Source: Nocardia sp.
GTDB taxonomy: Bacteria; Actinomycetota; Actinomycetes; Mycobacteriales; Mycobacteriaceae
Assembly (NCBI GenBank): GCA_017354515.1
Contig: JAFMQT010000157.1
Coordinates: 1-8,961, forward strand
Length of the DNA: 8,961 nt
Reading direction: 5' to 3'
Position 1 is the first letter of the stretch, and each line of letters starts with the position of its first letter. The notes below the pieces were generated by a model, which did not search any database, had not been told where the DNA came from, and worked only from the letters and a program-made list of their open reading frames with translations. Positions 1 to 5,378 of this stretch are shown in pieces. The position numbers and the translations under genes were made by a program.

Positions 1-46
1 GGACCGTGGTGCGGCCGGTGGCCGGCGCGGGGAGGGTGGTGGTCAC
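1..46 (-). CDS. Start of probable DrrB-type ABC transporter permease (5' fragment only)
   Basis: Only about 15 codons are visible. Reading leftward, a GTG at 46-44 opens a frame beginning V-T-T-T-L-P-A-P-A-T-G-R-T-T-V that stays open to the window edge. A strong ribosome-binding site, AAGAAGGA (60-53 on the minus strand), sits 6 nt before it. The start lies 36 nt after the stop of the DrrA-type ATPase. In the DrrAB family the ATPase gene is normally followed directly by the membrane permease gene, and these permeases often begin with a short Thr/Pro/Ala-rich tail before the first membrane helix. The identification as permease is therefore inference from position; no membrane segment is in view. 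The start itself is well supported by the ribosome-binding site. Confidence 0.62.
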   Translation of the reverse strand, partial: MTTTLPAPATGRTTV

Positions 47-82
47 AGTATGTCCTTCTTAAGTGGCGGGAAGTGGTTCGGG

Positions 83-1099
83 TCAGGCCGCATCGGTGTC
101 GGAATCGGCTGCGGGGTCCTCCGATTCGGCGCCGTGTCCGGTGATGGCGAAGAAGACCTCATCCAGGCTGGGCTTGCTGACGGTGAGCTCTTCGACACGA
201 ATATCGTTGTCGCGCAATCTGATCAGTAGATCAGCGGTGATCGTGGTATCGCTCAACGGGGCGGTGATGCGGGCCACCTCGGGGCTGACGCTGGCCTCGA
301 CGAGTTTGCCCTCGGAACGGGACAGGAATTCACCGATCAACGTCCGCGCCGGTTCGATCAGCTCGCGATCGGCCACTGTGATCTGCAGCGCCGAGGTGCC
401 CACCGAGGCCTTGAGCTCATCGGAGGTGCCGTCGGCGATCACCTTGCCGCGGTCGATCACCGCGATGCGATCGGCCAGTTGATCGGCCTCGTCCAGATAC
501 TGGGTGGTCAGCAGCACCGTCGCGCCCCCGCGGACCAGCCGGCGGATGGTCTCCCACATCTGGGCACGGGTGCGCGGATCCAGACCGGTGGTCGGCTCGT
601 CCAGGAACAGCAGCGGTGGGGTGGCGATCAGACTGGCGGCCAGATCCAATCGCCGCCGCATACCGCCGGAGAAATTCTCCAGCGGCTTGTCGGCGGCCTC
701 GGTGAGCCCGAACTCCTCGAGCAGTTCGGCGGACTTGCGCCGGGCGTCGGCCCGGCTCAGTCCCAGCAGCCGGGAGAAGATGACGAGATTCTCGGTGGCG
801 GAGAGTTTCTCGTCCACCGAGGCGTACTGTCCGGTGACTCCGATCAGGGAGCGCACCGCGGTCGGTTCGGCGACGACGTCGCGGCCGAAGATGCGGGCCT
901 GCCCGCCGTCGGGGCGCAGCAGGGTGGCGAGCATGCGGATGGTGGTGGTCTTGCCGGCACCGTTGGGGCCGAGGACGCCGTAGACCGCGCCCTGCGGCAC
1001 CGTCAGGCTCACGCCGTCGACCGCCCGCTGCTCCCCGAAGGTCTTGACCAGGCCCTCGGCCTCGATGGCGAGTACCTCAGCAGGTGTATGTGAAGTCAT
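83..1099 (-). CDS. DrrA-type ABC transporter ATP-binding protein (daunorubicin-resistance family)
   Basis: This 338-residue cytoplasmic ATPase would power an ABC-2 type exporter with the permease that follows it. Seen in the sequence: Walker A GPNGAGKT at residues 44-51, Q-loop Gln91, signature FSGGM at 143-147 followed by three arginines, Walker B LLFLDEP at 163-169, and a D-loop (GLD) just after. Where most ABC ATPases carry the H-loop histidine, this protein has Gln200 in TTQYLDEAD, the usual form in the DrrA family. After the nucleotide-binding domain (about 10-235) comes a DUF4162-like C-terminal domain ending in [12 protein letters not shown] (311-322), matching the conserved LDEVF motif of DrrA, and then an acidic Asp/Glu/Ala tail. 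The family exports hydrophobic drugs or lipids; the substrate here cannot be told. It starts 98 nt after the menE stop. No good Shine-Dalgarno is visible before the ATG, so the start is chosen by family length. Confidence 0.9.
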   Translation of the reverse strand: MTSHTPAEVLAIEAEGLVKTFGEQRAVDGVSLTVPQGAVYGVLGPNGAGKTTTIRMLATLLRPDGGQARIFGRDVVAEPTAVRSLIGVTGQYASVDEKLSATENLVIFSRLLGLSRADARRKSAELLEEFGLTEAADKPLENFSGGMRRRLDLAASLIATPPLLFLDEPTTGLDPRTRAQMWETIRRLVRGGATVLLTTQYLDEADQLADRIAVIDRGKVIADGTSDELKASVGTSALQITVADRELIEPARTLIGEFLSRSEGKLVEASVSPEVARITAPLSDTTITADLLIRLRDNDIRVEELTVSKPSLDEVFFAITGHGAESEDPAADSDTDAA

Positions 1100-1121
1100 G
1101 CGACAACTGTGCCGGAGCTGT

Positions 1122-1161
1122 CTTGCGCGGGACTTGCGCCGCCGTTACGTGCGCGTGCAAG
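1122..1161 (-). promoter_or_regulatory. Repeated CTTGCGC half-sites upstream of the DrrA-type gene, possible operator
   Basis: In the 98-bp gap between menE and the ATPase gene, CTTGCGC occurs twice as a direct repeat at 1122-1128 and 1133-1139, spaced 11 bp, about one helical turn. An inverted, near-matching copy, GCGTGCAAG, follows at 1153-1161, so CTTGC at 1133-1137 and GCAAG at 1157-1161 form a dyad. On the minus strand TTGCAC (1160-1155) could serve as a -35 element, but no convincing -10 is at the right distance. Such clusters often bind a regulator of an exporter gene. No regulator gene is in the window, so this is a weak call. Confidence 0.25.
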
Positions 1162-1197
1162 CGGTACGGCAGCCAGCGAAACCGGGCTCGGCGCCGA

Positions 1198-2364
1198 TTA
1201 CCGGGAGGCCCGCTGCTGTAGGTCCTCGCGCAGGCGGGCGCGGTTGGGCTTACCCGGGCCACGCATCGGGATCTCCTCGACCACCGCCAATTCGCGCGGG
1301 GCGGCGGAGGTGTCCACCTCGCCGGTGACGTACTCGCGCAACTCGTCCAGAGTCGGTGCGATCGCGCCGCGTTTGGGCACCACGGCCACCGCGACGCGCT
1401 CACCCAGCCGCGGATCGGGCAGTCCGAACACCACGGCCTCGTGAATCGCCGGATGGGTGGCCAGAACGGTCTCCACGACCTGCGGAATGACCAGCAGCCC
1501 ACCGGTGCTGATGGCCTCGTCGAGCCGCCCGGTGATGGTCAGGACGCCATTGTCGAAGGTTCCGGCATCGTCGGTGCGGAACCAGCCGGGCTCGGCGAAG
1601 GCCGGATGGTCCGGGATGCCGCGATACCCCTTGGCCAGCATGGCGCCGCCCAGCAGCACCCGCCCGTCCTCGATGCGGACCTGTGCGCCGTCCAGTGGCA
1701 CCCCGTCGTAGACGCAGCCACCGCAGGTCTCGCTCATCCCGTAGGTGCGCACCACCGTGATGTCGGCGGCCGCGGCGCGGTCGAGTACCGGCCGGGGCGT
1801 GGCCGCGCCGCCGACCAGGACCGCGTCCAGCGTGGCCAGGGCCGCGGCGGCGACCGGATCGTCGAGGGCCTTGATCAGCTGGGTCGGTACCAGTGAGGTG
1901 TAGCGGCGCGGACCGCGCATCGCGGAGATCGCGGTGGCCAGGCCGCCGGGCAGGAACCCACCCGACACATCCAGCACCACCGGGTCGGTTCCGGCCTGAA
2001 TTCCGCGCAGTAGCACCTGAATTCCGGCGATGTGGTGGGTGGGCAGCGCTAGCAGCCACTGTCCGGGACCGCCGAGGCGTTTGTGGGTGGCCTCACCGCT
2101 GGCCCGCAGCGCGGCCGAGGTCAGCATGGCGCCCTTGGGGACTCCGGTGGTTCCGGAGGTGGTGACCACCAGGGCCACGTCGTCGTCGATCGGCTCGCCG
2201 GGGCCCAGGGCGCTCGACAGCCGCCGGGACTCCCGGCGATCGCCGGTGGGGGTCGGCAGCCAGGCCTGACCGCTGCTGCCCTCCAGAGCCGCCCGCAGAT
2301 GTGGCAGGACATCGCCCACCCCAGCTCCGGTAGGCATGGGCAGGGTCCGCAGGGTGGTGCTCAC
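1198..2364 (-). CDS. menE: o-Succinylbenzoate--CoA ligase (MenE)
   Basis: MenE adenylates o-succinylbenzoate with ATP and transfers it to CoA, giving OSB-CoA, the substrate of MenB. With a GTG start at 2364 the protein has 388 residues, the usual length for actinobacterial MenE and shorter than the roughly 450 of enteric MenE. It is an ANL-superfamily adenylating enzyme: phosphate-binding loop TTSGTTGVPKG at 68-78, YGMSET at 208-213, RTDD around 263-266 (adenylate ribose contact), hinge region GRLDEAISTGG at 279-289, and the C-terminal catalytic lysine in GPGKPNR, Lys372. The frame stays open upstream to 2526, but that stretch is Arg-rich and unlike the family, while VSTTLRTLPMP fits a MenE amino end. 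No clear Shine-Dalgarno precedes the GTG; Met at 2337 is an alternative start. It follows the VOC gene by 210 bp, an unusually long gap for this series, which holds a possible promoter. Confidence 0.93.
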   Translation of the reverse strand: MSTTLRTLPMPTGAGVGDVLPHLRAALEGSSGQAWLPTPTGDRRESRRLSSALGPGEPIDDDVALVVTTSGTTGVPKGAMLTSAALRASGEATHKRLGGPGQWLLALPTHHIAGIQVLLRGIQAGTDPVVLDVSGGFLPGGLATAISAMRGPRRYTSLVPTQLIKALDDPVAAAALATLDAVLVGGAATPRPVLDRAAAADITVVRTYGMSETCGGCVYDGVPLDGAQVRIEDGRVLLGGAMLAKGYRGIPDHPAFAEPGWFRTDDAGTFDNGVLTITGRLDEAISTGGLLVIPQVVETVLATHPAIHEAVVFGLPDPRLGERVAVAVVPKRGAIAPTLDELREYVTGEVDTSAAPRELAVVEEIPMRGPGKPNRARLREDLQQRASR

Positions 2365-2393
2365 GATCGCGATGTTGTCATGTCGATGCCGGA

Positions 2394-2409
2394 GACCCGT
2401 GAACGGGTC
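2394..2409 (-). promoter_or_regulatory. Short perfect hairpin in the menE leader
   Basis: GACCCG (2394-2399) and CGGGTC (2404-2409) form a perfect 6-bp G/C-rich stem with a 4-nt loop. It ends 29 nt before the chosen menE start on the minus strand. It could affect menE translation or end read-through from the VOC gene, but there is no U-tract, so neither role is shown. Confidence 0.3.
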
Positions 2410-2494
2410 GCACTTCCTTCGCTTCAGGAGGGAGGGGCCGATGCGACGCCGATGTCGACCGCGGATGCCGCCCGAGGGCGGGGTCCGCTCGTAG

Positions 2495-2526
2495 ATTATC
2501 GTCCTCGCCCCGCAGTCGCTTGGCAA
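2495..2526 (-). promoter_or_regulatory. Possible menE promoter
   Basis: On the minus strand GATAAT (2500-2495) is a good -10 hexamer in an otherwise G/C-rich gap. TTGCCA (2526-2521) upstream resembles a -35, but the 20-nt spacer is longer than usual. Transcription from here would give menE a leader of about 120 nt containing the 2394-2409 hairpin. The 210-bp distance from the VOC gene makes a separate menE promoter plausible. Confidence 0.35.
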
Positions 2527-2574
2527 CTCGAAATCCGGGCGACAGCCGCCGACAACCGGTCTGATATGTCCGGT

Positions 2575-2970
2575 TCAGTCCGGTGGTCTGCGCGAATCGC
2601 GTCGCAGCGGATGCTCGGCGGGTACCTCTACCAGGACGATCGGCACCCCGTCCGGATCGCGCAACCACATCTCGAGCAGACCCCACGGTTCGCGCAGCGG
2701 CGGCCGCTCGATCGCGATTCCGCGCAGGGTGAGCTCGGTGGCCGCGATCGACACATCGCGGACCTGCAACCACACAGCGCCCGCGAATCCGGCCGGCGCG
2801 GAGTCCGCACGGCCGTGCGCGGCCACCTCGAGCAGTGCCTGCCCGGCATAGAACACCGTTCCGCCCGGATATTCGCGGGCGATCGCCAATTCCAATCCGT
2901 CCCGGTAGAACTCCAGCGTGCGGTCGTAGTCCGCGGGCCGCAGGATGATCCGGCTGCTGAGGATGTCCAC
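2575..2970 (-). CDS. VOC-superfamily protein (glyoxalase/bleomycin-resistance fold), function unknown
   Basis: This is a 131-residue single VOC module. The amino half has the usual beta-alpha start, IILRPADYDRTLEFYRDGLEL (residues 8-28), then TVFYAGQALLEV, with Glu48 where a metal ligand often lies. The second half has GAVWLQVRDV followed by WGLLEMWLRDPDGVPIVLVE, with Glu100 in the position of the second-half metal ligand and the typical RDPDG turn (104-108). The substrate cannot be inferred; the superfamily includes isomerases, epimerases, dioxygenases and binding proteins. The frame is open to 3096, but residues before the GTG at 2970 are Arg/Ser-rich and overlap the end of menB, so the GTG is preferred; its ribosome-binding site is weak. 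It lies 49 nt after menB and 210 nt before menE on the same strand. A short stem (GGCCT/AGGCC, 2984-2997) sits just before its start. A glyoxalase-like protein near menB also occurs, as I recall, in mycobacteria. Confidence 0.82.
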   Translation of the reverse strand: MDILSSRIILRPADYDRTLEFYRDGLELAIAREYPGGTVFYAGQALLEVAAHGRADSAPAGFAGAVWLQVRDVSIAATELTLRGIAIERPPLREPWGLLEMWLRDPDGVPIVLVEVPAEHPLRRDSRRPPD

Positions 2971-3019
2971 GCTGTCGAGCTTAGGCCTGGTAAGGCCCGC
3001 TGAGTCCGGCCCCGATCGA

Positions 3020-3913
3020 TCAGAAGTGGTACGGATAGGGCGACCAATCCGGCGCCCGCTTCTCCAGGAACGCGTCGCGGCCCTCGATCGCCTCATCGGT
3101 CATATACGCCAAACGCGTTGCCTCACCGGCGAACAACTGCTGCCCGACCAGACCGTCGTCGGTCAGATTGAAGGCGTATTTGAGCATGCGCTGGGCCTGC
3201 GGAGATTTGCTGAGGATATCGGCGGTCCATTCCAGCGCCTCGTCCTCGAGTCGATCGTGGTCGACGACCGCGTTCACCGCGCCCATGTGATGCATCTGCT
3301 CGGCGGTGTATGCGCGGCCCAGGAAGAAGATCTCCCGGGCGAATTTCTGGCCGACCATCTTGGCCAGATAGGCGCTGCCGAATCCGCCGTCGAAACTGCC
3401 GACATCGGCGTCGGTCTGCTTGAAGCGGGCGTGTTCGCGGCTGGCGAGGGTCAGATCGCACACCACGTGCAGACTGTGCCCGCCACCGGCGGCCCAGCCG
3501 TTGACCAGCGCGATGACCACCTTCGGCATGGTCCGGATGAGCCGCTGGACCTCCAGAATGTGCAGTCGGCCCGCGCGGGCGGCGTCGACCGTGTCGGCGG
3601 TCTCGCCGCCGGCGTACTGGTATCCGCTGCGTCCGCGAATGCGCTGATCGCCGCCCGAGCAGAACGCCCACCCGCCATCCTTCGGGCTGGGACCGTTGCC
3701 GGTCAGCAGCACCGCGCCCACATCCGGGGACATCCGCGCGTGATCGAGTGCGCGGTAGAGTTCGTCGACGGTGTGCGGCCGGAAGGCGTTGCGCACCTCG
3801 GGCCGGTTGAAGGCGACTCGGACGGTGCCCTGGTCGACGTGCCGGTGGTAGGTGATGTCGGTCAGGTCCTCGAAACCCGCGACGGGCTCCCACAGTTTCG
3901 GATTGAACGTCAC
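3020..3913 (-). CDS. menB: 1,4-Dihydroxy-2-naphthoyl-CoA synthase (MenB)
   Basis: MenB is a crotonase-fold enzyme, usually a hexamer, that performs the Dieckmann-type ring closure of o-succinylbenzoyl-CoA to DHNA-CoA. The 297-residue protein carries the family signatures: FCSGGDQ at 84-90 and NGWAAGGGHSLHVVCDL at 138-154, which form the oxyanion hole and CoA site, then KQTDADVGSFDGG at 165-177 with the catalytic-type Asp175. Asp168 in QTDAD marks the bicarbonate-independent (mycobacterial) class, in which this carboxylate takes the place of the bicarbonate used by enteric MenB, where a Gly is found. The C-terminus, WSPYPYHF, is also typical. The start is a GTG at 3913: an in-frame TGA lies 24 nt upstream and no other start is available. 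It is the first gene of the minus-strand series, with the thioesterase gene diverging 108 bp away. Confidence 0.96.
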   Translation of the reverse strand: MTFNPKLWEPVAGFEDLTDITYHRHVDQGTVRVAFNRPEVRNAFRPHTVDELYRALDHARMSPDVGAVLLTGNGPSPKDGGWAFCSGGDQRIRGRSGYQYAGGETADTVDAARAGRLHILEVQRLIRTMPKVVIALVNGWAAGGGHSLHVVCDLTLASREHARFKQTDADVGSFDGGFGSAYLAKMVGQKFAREIFFLGRAYTAEQMHHMGAVNAVVDHDRLEDEALEWTADILSKSPQAQRMLKYAFNLTDDGLVGQQLFAGEATRLAYMTDEAIEGRDAFLEKRAPDWSPYPYHF

Positions 3914-3992
3914 CCCGCCATCATGCCCCCGCCGTCATGCACCCCGCGCTCGCGCACCCGCCACCGGCCGCTACCGGGAGGTTCGGTTGGAC

Positions 3993-3998
3993 AGTGTA
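3993..3998 (-). promoter_or_regulatory. Possible -10 element of the divergent menB promoter
   Basis: On the minus strand TACACT (3998-3993) fits a TANNNT -10. It would start transcription near 3986, giving menB a leader of about 73 nt. No good -35 lies 17 nt further up. It is back to back with the thioesterase -10, so the two promoters would overlap. Confidence 0.3.
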
Positions 3999-4012
3999 AG
4001 AACTACGTTTAC
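3996..4012. promoter_or_regulatory. GTAA-N9-TTAC dyad between the divergent promoters, possible operator
   Basis: GTAA (3996-3999) and TTAC (4009-4012) are inverted copies with a 9-nt spacer. A second small dyad, AAC-TAC-GTT (4001-4009), lies within it. The dyad overlaps both putative -10 elements, so one bound repressor, for example of the TetR type, could shut both men transcripts. The arms are only 4 bp, so chance is possible. Confidence 0.3.
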
Positions 4013-4021
4013 GGTGCCTAT

Positions 4022-4678
4022 ATGAGCGACAGAGTGGATCCGGCGGTCGACGACAGCTCGGTGGACGCCGATCGGTACGACGAGCACGGGGGATTCCCCA
4101 AGGTGGTCACGGCCGATCCCGGGCCGAATTTCGCCCCGTTCGTCGAGGCAATGCGCACGCTGCAGGATCTGGCGGTCTCCGTCGACTGTCCCGACGAGGT
4201 GTTCGGCCAGGCGACCGCGCAGGCGCAGGCACTGATCGATCTGCTCGAGCCGTACCGCGCGCCCGAACTACACGGCCCCGCCGGGCGGGTGCCGTCCCTG
4301 CCGGGTAACGGAAATCTGCTGTTGCCACCCTGGTCGGTGGATCGGGCCGGACCGGCCGGGGTTTCCATGCGCGGCGAATTCCGCCGCTACCACCTCGGCG
4401 GAAACAGTGCCGTGCACGGCGGCGTACTGCCACTGCTGTTCGACAATCTTTTCGGGATGATGGTGCATTATTCCGGGCGCCCGATCAGCCGGACCGCGTT
4501 CCTGCACGTCAACTACCGCAAGGTGACTCCGTTGGAGACGCCGTTACTGGTCGAGGGGACCGTCGATCAGGTCGAGGGACGCAAGACATTCGTCTCCGCG
4601 CGACTGCTCGACGAATCTGAAACACTGCTCGCCGACTGTCAGGGCCTTATGGTTCAGTTGCTGCCCTGGCAGCCGTGA
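4022..4678 (+). CDS. PaaI-type hot-dog thioesterase, candidate DHNA-CoA thioesterase
   Basis: This 218-residue protein has an acidic, probably helical amino part (about 1-85) followed by a hot-dog domain (about 95-215). The key motif is NSAVHGGVLPLLFDNLFG at 128-145: His132-Gly-Gly, then Asp141 on the long hot-dog helix, the usual active-site acid position in PaaI/YdiI-like acyl-CoA thioesterases. TAFLHVNYRKVTPLETPL (158-175) and GRKTFVSARL (186-195) are the typical following strands. Such enzymes hydrolyse acyl-CoA thioesters in the cytoplasm. Placed divergently beside menB, whose product DHNA-CoA must be hydrolysed by a thioesterase (MenI/YdiI in other bacteria), it is a good candidate for that step; this is inference from context. 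The frame is open far upstream (to 2945), but that part is the antisense of menB. The ATG at 4022 coincides with the predicted transcription start. Confidence 0.87.
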   Translation: MSDRVDPAVDDSSVDADRYDEHGGFPKVVTADPGPNFAPFVEAMRTLQDLAVSVDCPDEVFGQATAQAQALIDLLEPYRAPELHGPAGRVPSLPGNGNLLLPPWSVDRAGPAGVSMRGEFRRYHLGGNSAVHGGVLPLLFDNLFGMMVHYSGRPISRTAFLHVNYRKVTPLETPLLVEGTVDQVEGRKTFVSARLLDESETLLADCQGLMVQLLPWQP

Positions 4679-4713
4679 CGGATGAGCGCCGTGTGCCTCT
4701 TGCGTCCCATGCG

Positions 4714-4719
4714 TATAGT
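4714..4719 (+). promoter_or_regulatory. Possible -10 (TATAGT) for the unknown 148-residue protein gene
   Basis: TATAGT is a near-consensus -10 placed 46 bp before the GTG at 4765, so the transcript would have a leader of about 39 nt. No convincing -35 is seen at 17-18 nt; the bases there are GTGTGC. It lies just inside the 86-bp gap after the thioesterase stop and suggests this gene can be transcribed independently. Confidence 0.4.
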
Positions 4720-4750
4720 TGCGTGCGCTCGCTCATGGAACAACAAATTC

Positions 4751-4755
4751 GGAGG
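4751..4755 (+). promoter_or_regulatory. Ribosome-binding site fixing the start at 4765
   Basis: GGAGG, 9 nt before GTG at 4765. It decides between this start and the longer frame beginning at GTG 4675, which overlaps the thioesterase stop as GTGA and adds 30 residues of unlikely sequence. Confidence 0.75.
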
Positions 4756-4764
4756 AACCTGAAA

Positions 4765-5211
4765 GTGGTTGCTGCACTGTCTGAATCTCTGCTTACCGCG
4801 GACAAGCTCCCGGCTTTTCTGGCCGATGCCAACAAGGTGCTGGATGCGGAGGTCTCGGATAAGGGGGGCGCGTCCGGTCTGGCCGTCAAGGGCGGATACG
4901 CCGCGATCAAGAAGGTCAGCCCGACCATCGTCTCGGATGCGCTGGAATCCTTCGCACCCAAGTTCGTCGAGCGGCTGGAGCCCTACTGGGCTCAGCATCA
5001 GCAGCAGGGCACGGGCTCGTTCGCCGATCTGCTGGTCGCCAACTCCGACGAGGTCGCCGAACAGCTGCTGGCGGTCACCGACGCCCGGGCCGAGGCCTCC
5101 AAGCGCCCGGCGCTGACCAAGGTCTACTCCTCGCTGCGTTCGTCGGCGAAGAAGCATGTCGTGGAGGCGCTTCCGCGAGTCGGCGATCTGGTTCAGCGGC
5201 ACGCCGGCTGA
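4765..5211 (+). CDS. Conserved actinobacterial protein of unknown function (DUF6918-like)
   Basis: The protein has 148 residues, starting MVAALSESLL after a strong GGAGG ribosome-binding site. It has no signal peptide, membrane segment or cysteine and looks all-helical. Notable stretches are LDAEVSDKGGASGLAVKGGY near residue 26, RLEPYWAQHQQQ near 75, and a basic carboxyl part SLRSSAKKHVVEALPRVGDL. From memory it resembles a small family found in Mycobacteriales and catalogued as DUF6918; I cannot verify that here. I know of no assigned function, and no catalytic motif is evident. It lies between the thioesterase (86 bp upstream) and menD (167 bp downstream) on the same strand. Its own -10-like element and the hairpins after it suggest a separate transcription unit, so its place in the men locus may not mean a role in the pathway. 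Confidence 0.85.
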   Translation: MVAALSESLLTADKLPAFLADANKVLDAEVSDKGGASGLAVKGGYAAIKKVSPTIVSDALESFAPKFVERLEPYWAQHQQQGTGSFADLLVANSDEVAEQLLAVTDARAEASKRPALTKVYSSLRSSAKKHVVEALPRVGDLVQRHAG

Positions 5212-5239
5212 GTCGATTTCCTGACTCGATTCCGACGTT

Positions 5240-5271
5240 TCGTCCGGTATCCCGGATCGGATGCCGGGCGA
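5240..5271 (+). terminator. Terminator-like hairpin after the 148-residue protein gene
   Basis: Bases 5240-5252 can pair with 5259-5271 as a 13-bp stem with two G-U wobbles, closing a 6-nt loop (CGGATC). It begins 29 nt after the stop. It lacks a U-tract, as many proposed actinobacterial terminators do. A second dyad, GATCTC/GAGATC (5270-5275 and 5284-5289), follows directly. Confidence 0.5.
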
Positions 5272-5289
5272 TCTCGCCGATCGGAGATC
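5270..5289. repeat. GATCTC-N8-GAGATC inverted repeat
   Basis: Perfect 6-bp arms with loop GCCGATCG. It abuts the preceding terminator-like hairpin and shares its last two paired bases, so the two cannot be fully formed together. Its function is unknown; it may be an operator or part of the termination region. Confidence 0.35.
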
Positions 5290-5312
5290 TGCGCGCCGAT
5301 TAGCGAATCCTT

Positions 5313-5354
5313 ACCGGACAGGACTGGTGTGAGCGGGCCGACGTCCTGTCCGGT
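5313..5354 (+). promoter_or_regulatory. Perfect 12-bp inverted repeat upstream of menD
   Basis: ACCGGACAGGAC (5313-5324) and GTCCTGTCCGGT (5343-5354) are exact inverse complements around an 18-nt loop. The repeat ends 24 nt before the menD ATG, so any transcript entering from upstream carries a very stable hairpin just before the menD ribosome-binding region. CCTGTC in the right arm (5345-5350) can instead pair with GACAGG at 5365-5370, which overlaps the AGGG that best serves as menD Shine-Dalgarno. It could be an operator, a terminator or attenuator, or a translational control element; the sequence does not decide. Confidence 0.6.
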
Positions 5355-5378
5355 GGGGAGTTCTGACAGGGTGAGGAT

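Larger units (their letters stand above)
3987..4015 (+). promoter_or_regulatory. Probable leaderless promoter of the thioesterase gene
   Basis: TTGGAC (3987-3992) and TACGGT (4010-4015) are separated by exactly 17 nt. Counting the last base of the -10 as -7 puts +1 at 4022, the A of the ATG. No Shine-Dalgarno lies just before that ATG, as expected for a leaderless transcript, which is common in actinobacteria. The -35 matches the consensus only in TTG. Confidence 0.5.

Noticed and set aside
479..1093. 204-residue plus-strand frame opposite the DrrA-type gene
   Set aside because: Shadow frame; the ATPase motifs on the minus strand are unambiguous.
1400..2059. 219-residue minus-strand frame inside menE
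   Set aside because: Arg/Gly/His-rich alternate frame of menE, a usual high-GC artefact with no domain.
2365..2526. Amino-terminal extension of menE to 2526
   Set aside because: The 54 extra residues are Arg-rich, unlike MenE, and span the candidate promoter region.
2971..3096. Amino-terminal extension of the VOC protein to 3096
   Set aside because: It overlaps the 3' end of menB and its Arg/Ser-rich sequence does not belong to the VOC fold.
3996..4012. Assigning the dyad to a known regulator such as an SOS (LexA) or KstR box
   Set aside because: It does not match the mycobacterial SOS pattern GAAC-N4-GTTC or the KstR pattern AAC-N2-GTT with its flanking bases.
2945..4021. Upstream in-frame extension of the thioesterase frame (577 residues in all)
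   Set aside because: The extension is antisense to menB, has no domain features, and the thioesterase begins naturally at the ATG at 4022 with a promoter placing the transcript start there.
4675..4764. Longer start for the 148-residue protein, overlapping the thioesterase stop as GTGA
   Set aside because: The overlap looks like translational coupling, but the GGAGG placed before GTG 4765 and the unlikely added residues favour the shorter form.
5313..5354. Reading the 12-bp inverted repeat as a transposon end or attachment site
   Set aside because: There is no transposase or integrase, no target duplication, and the repeat is a single dyad close to a start codon, which fits regulation better.
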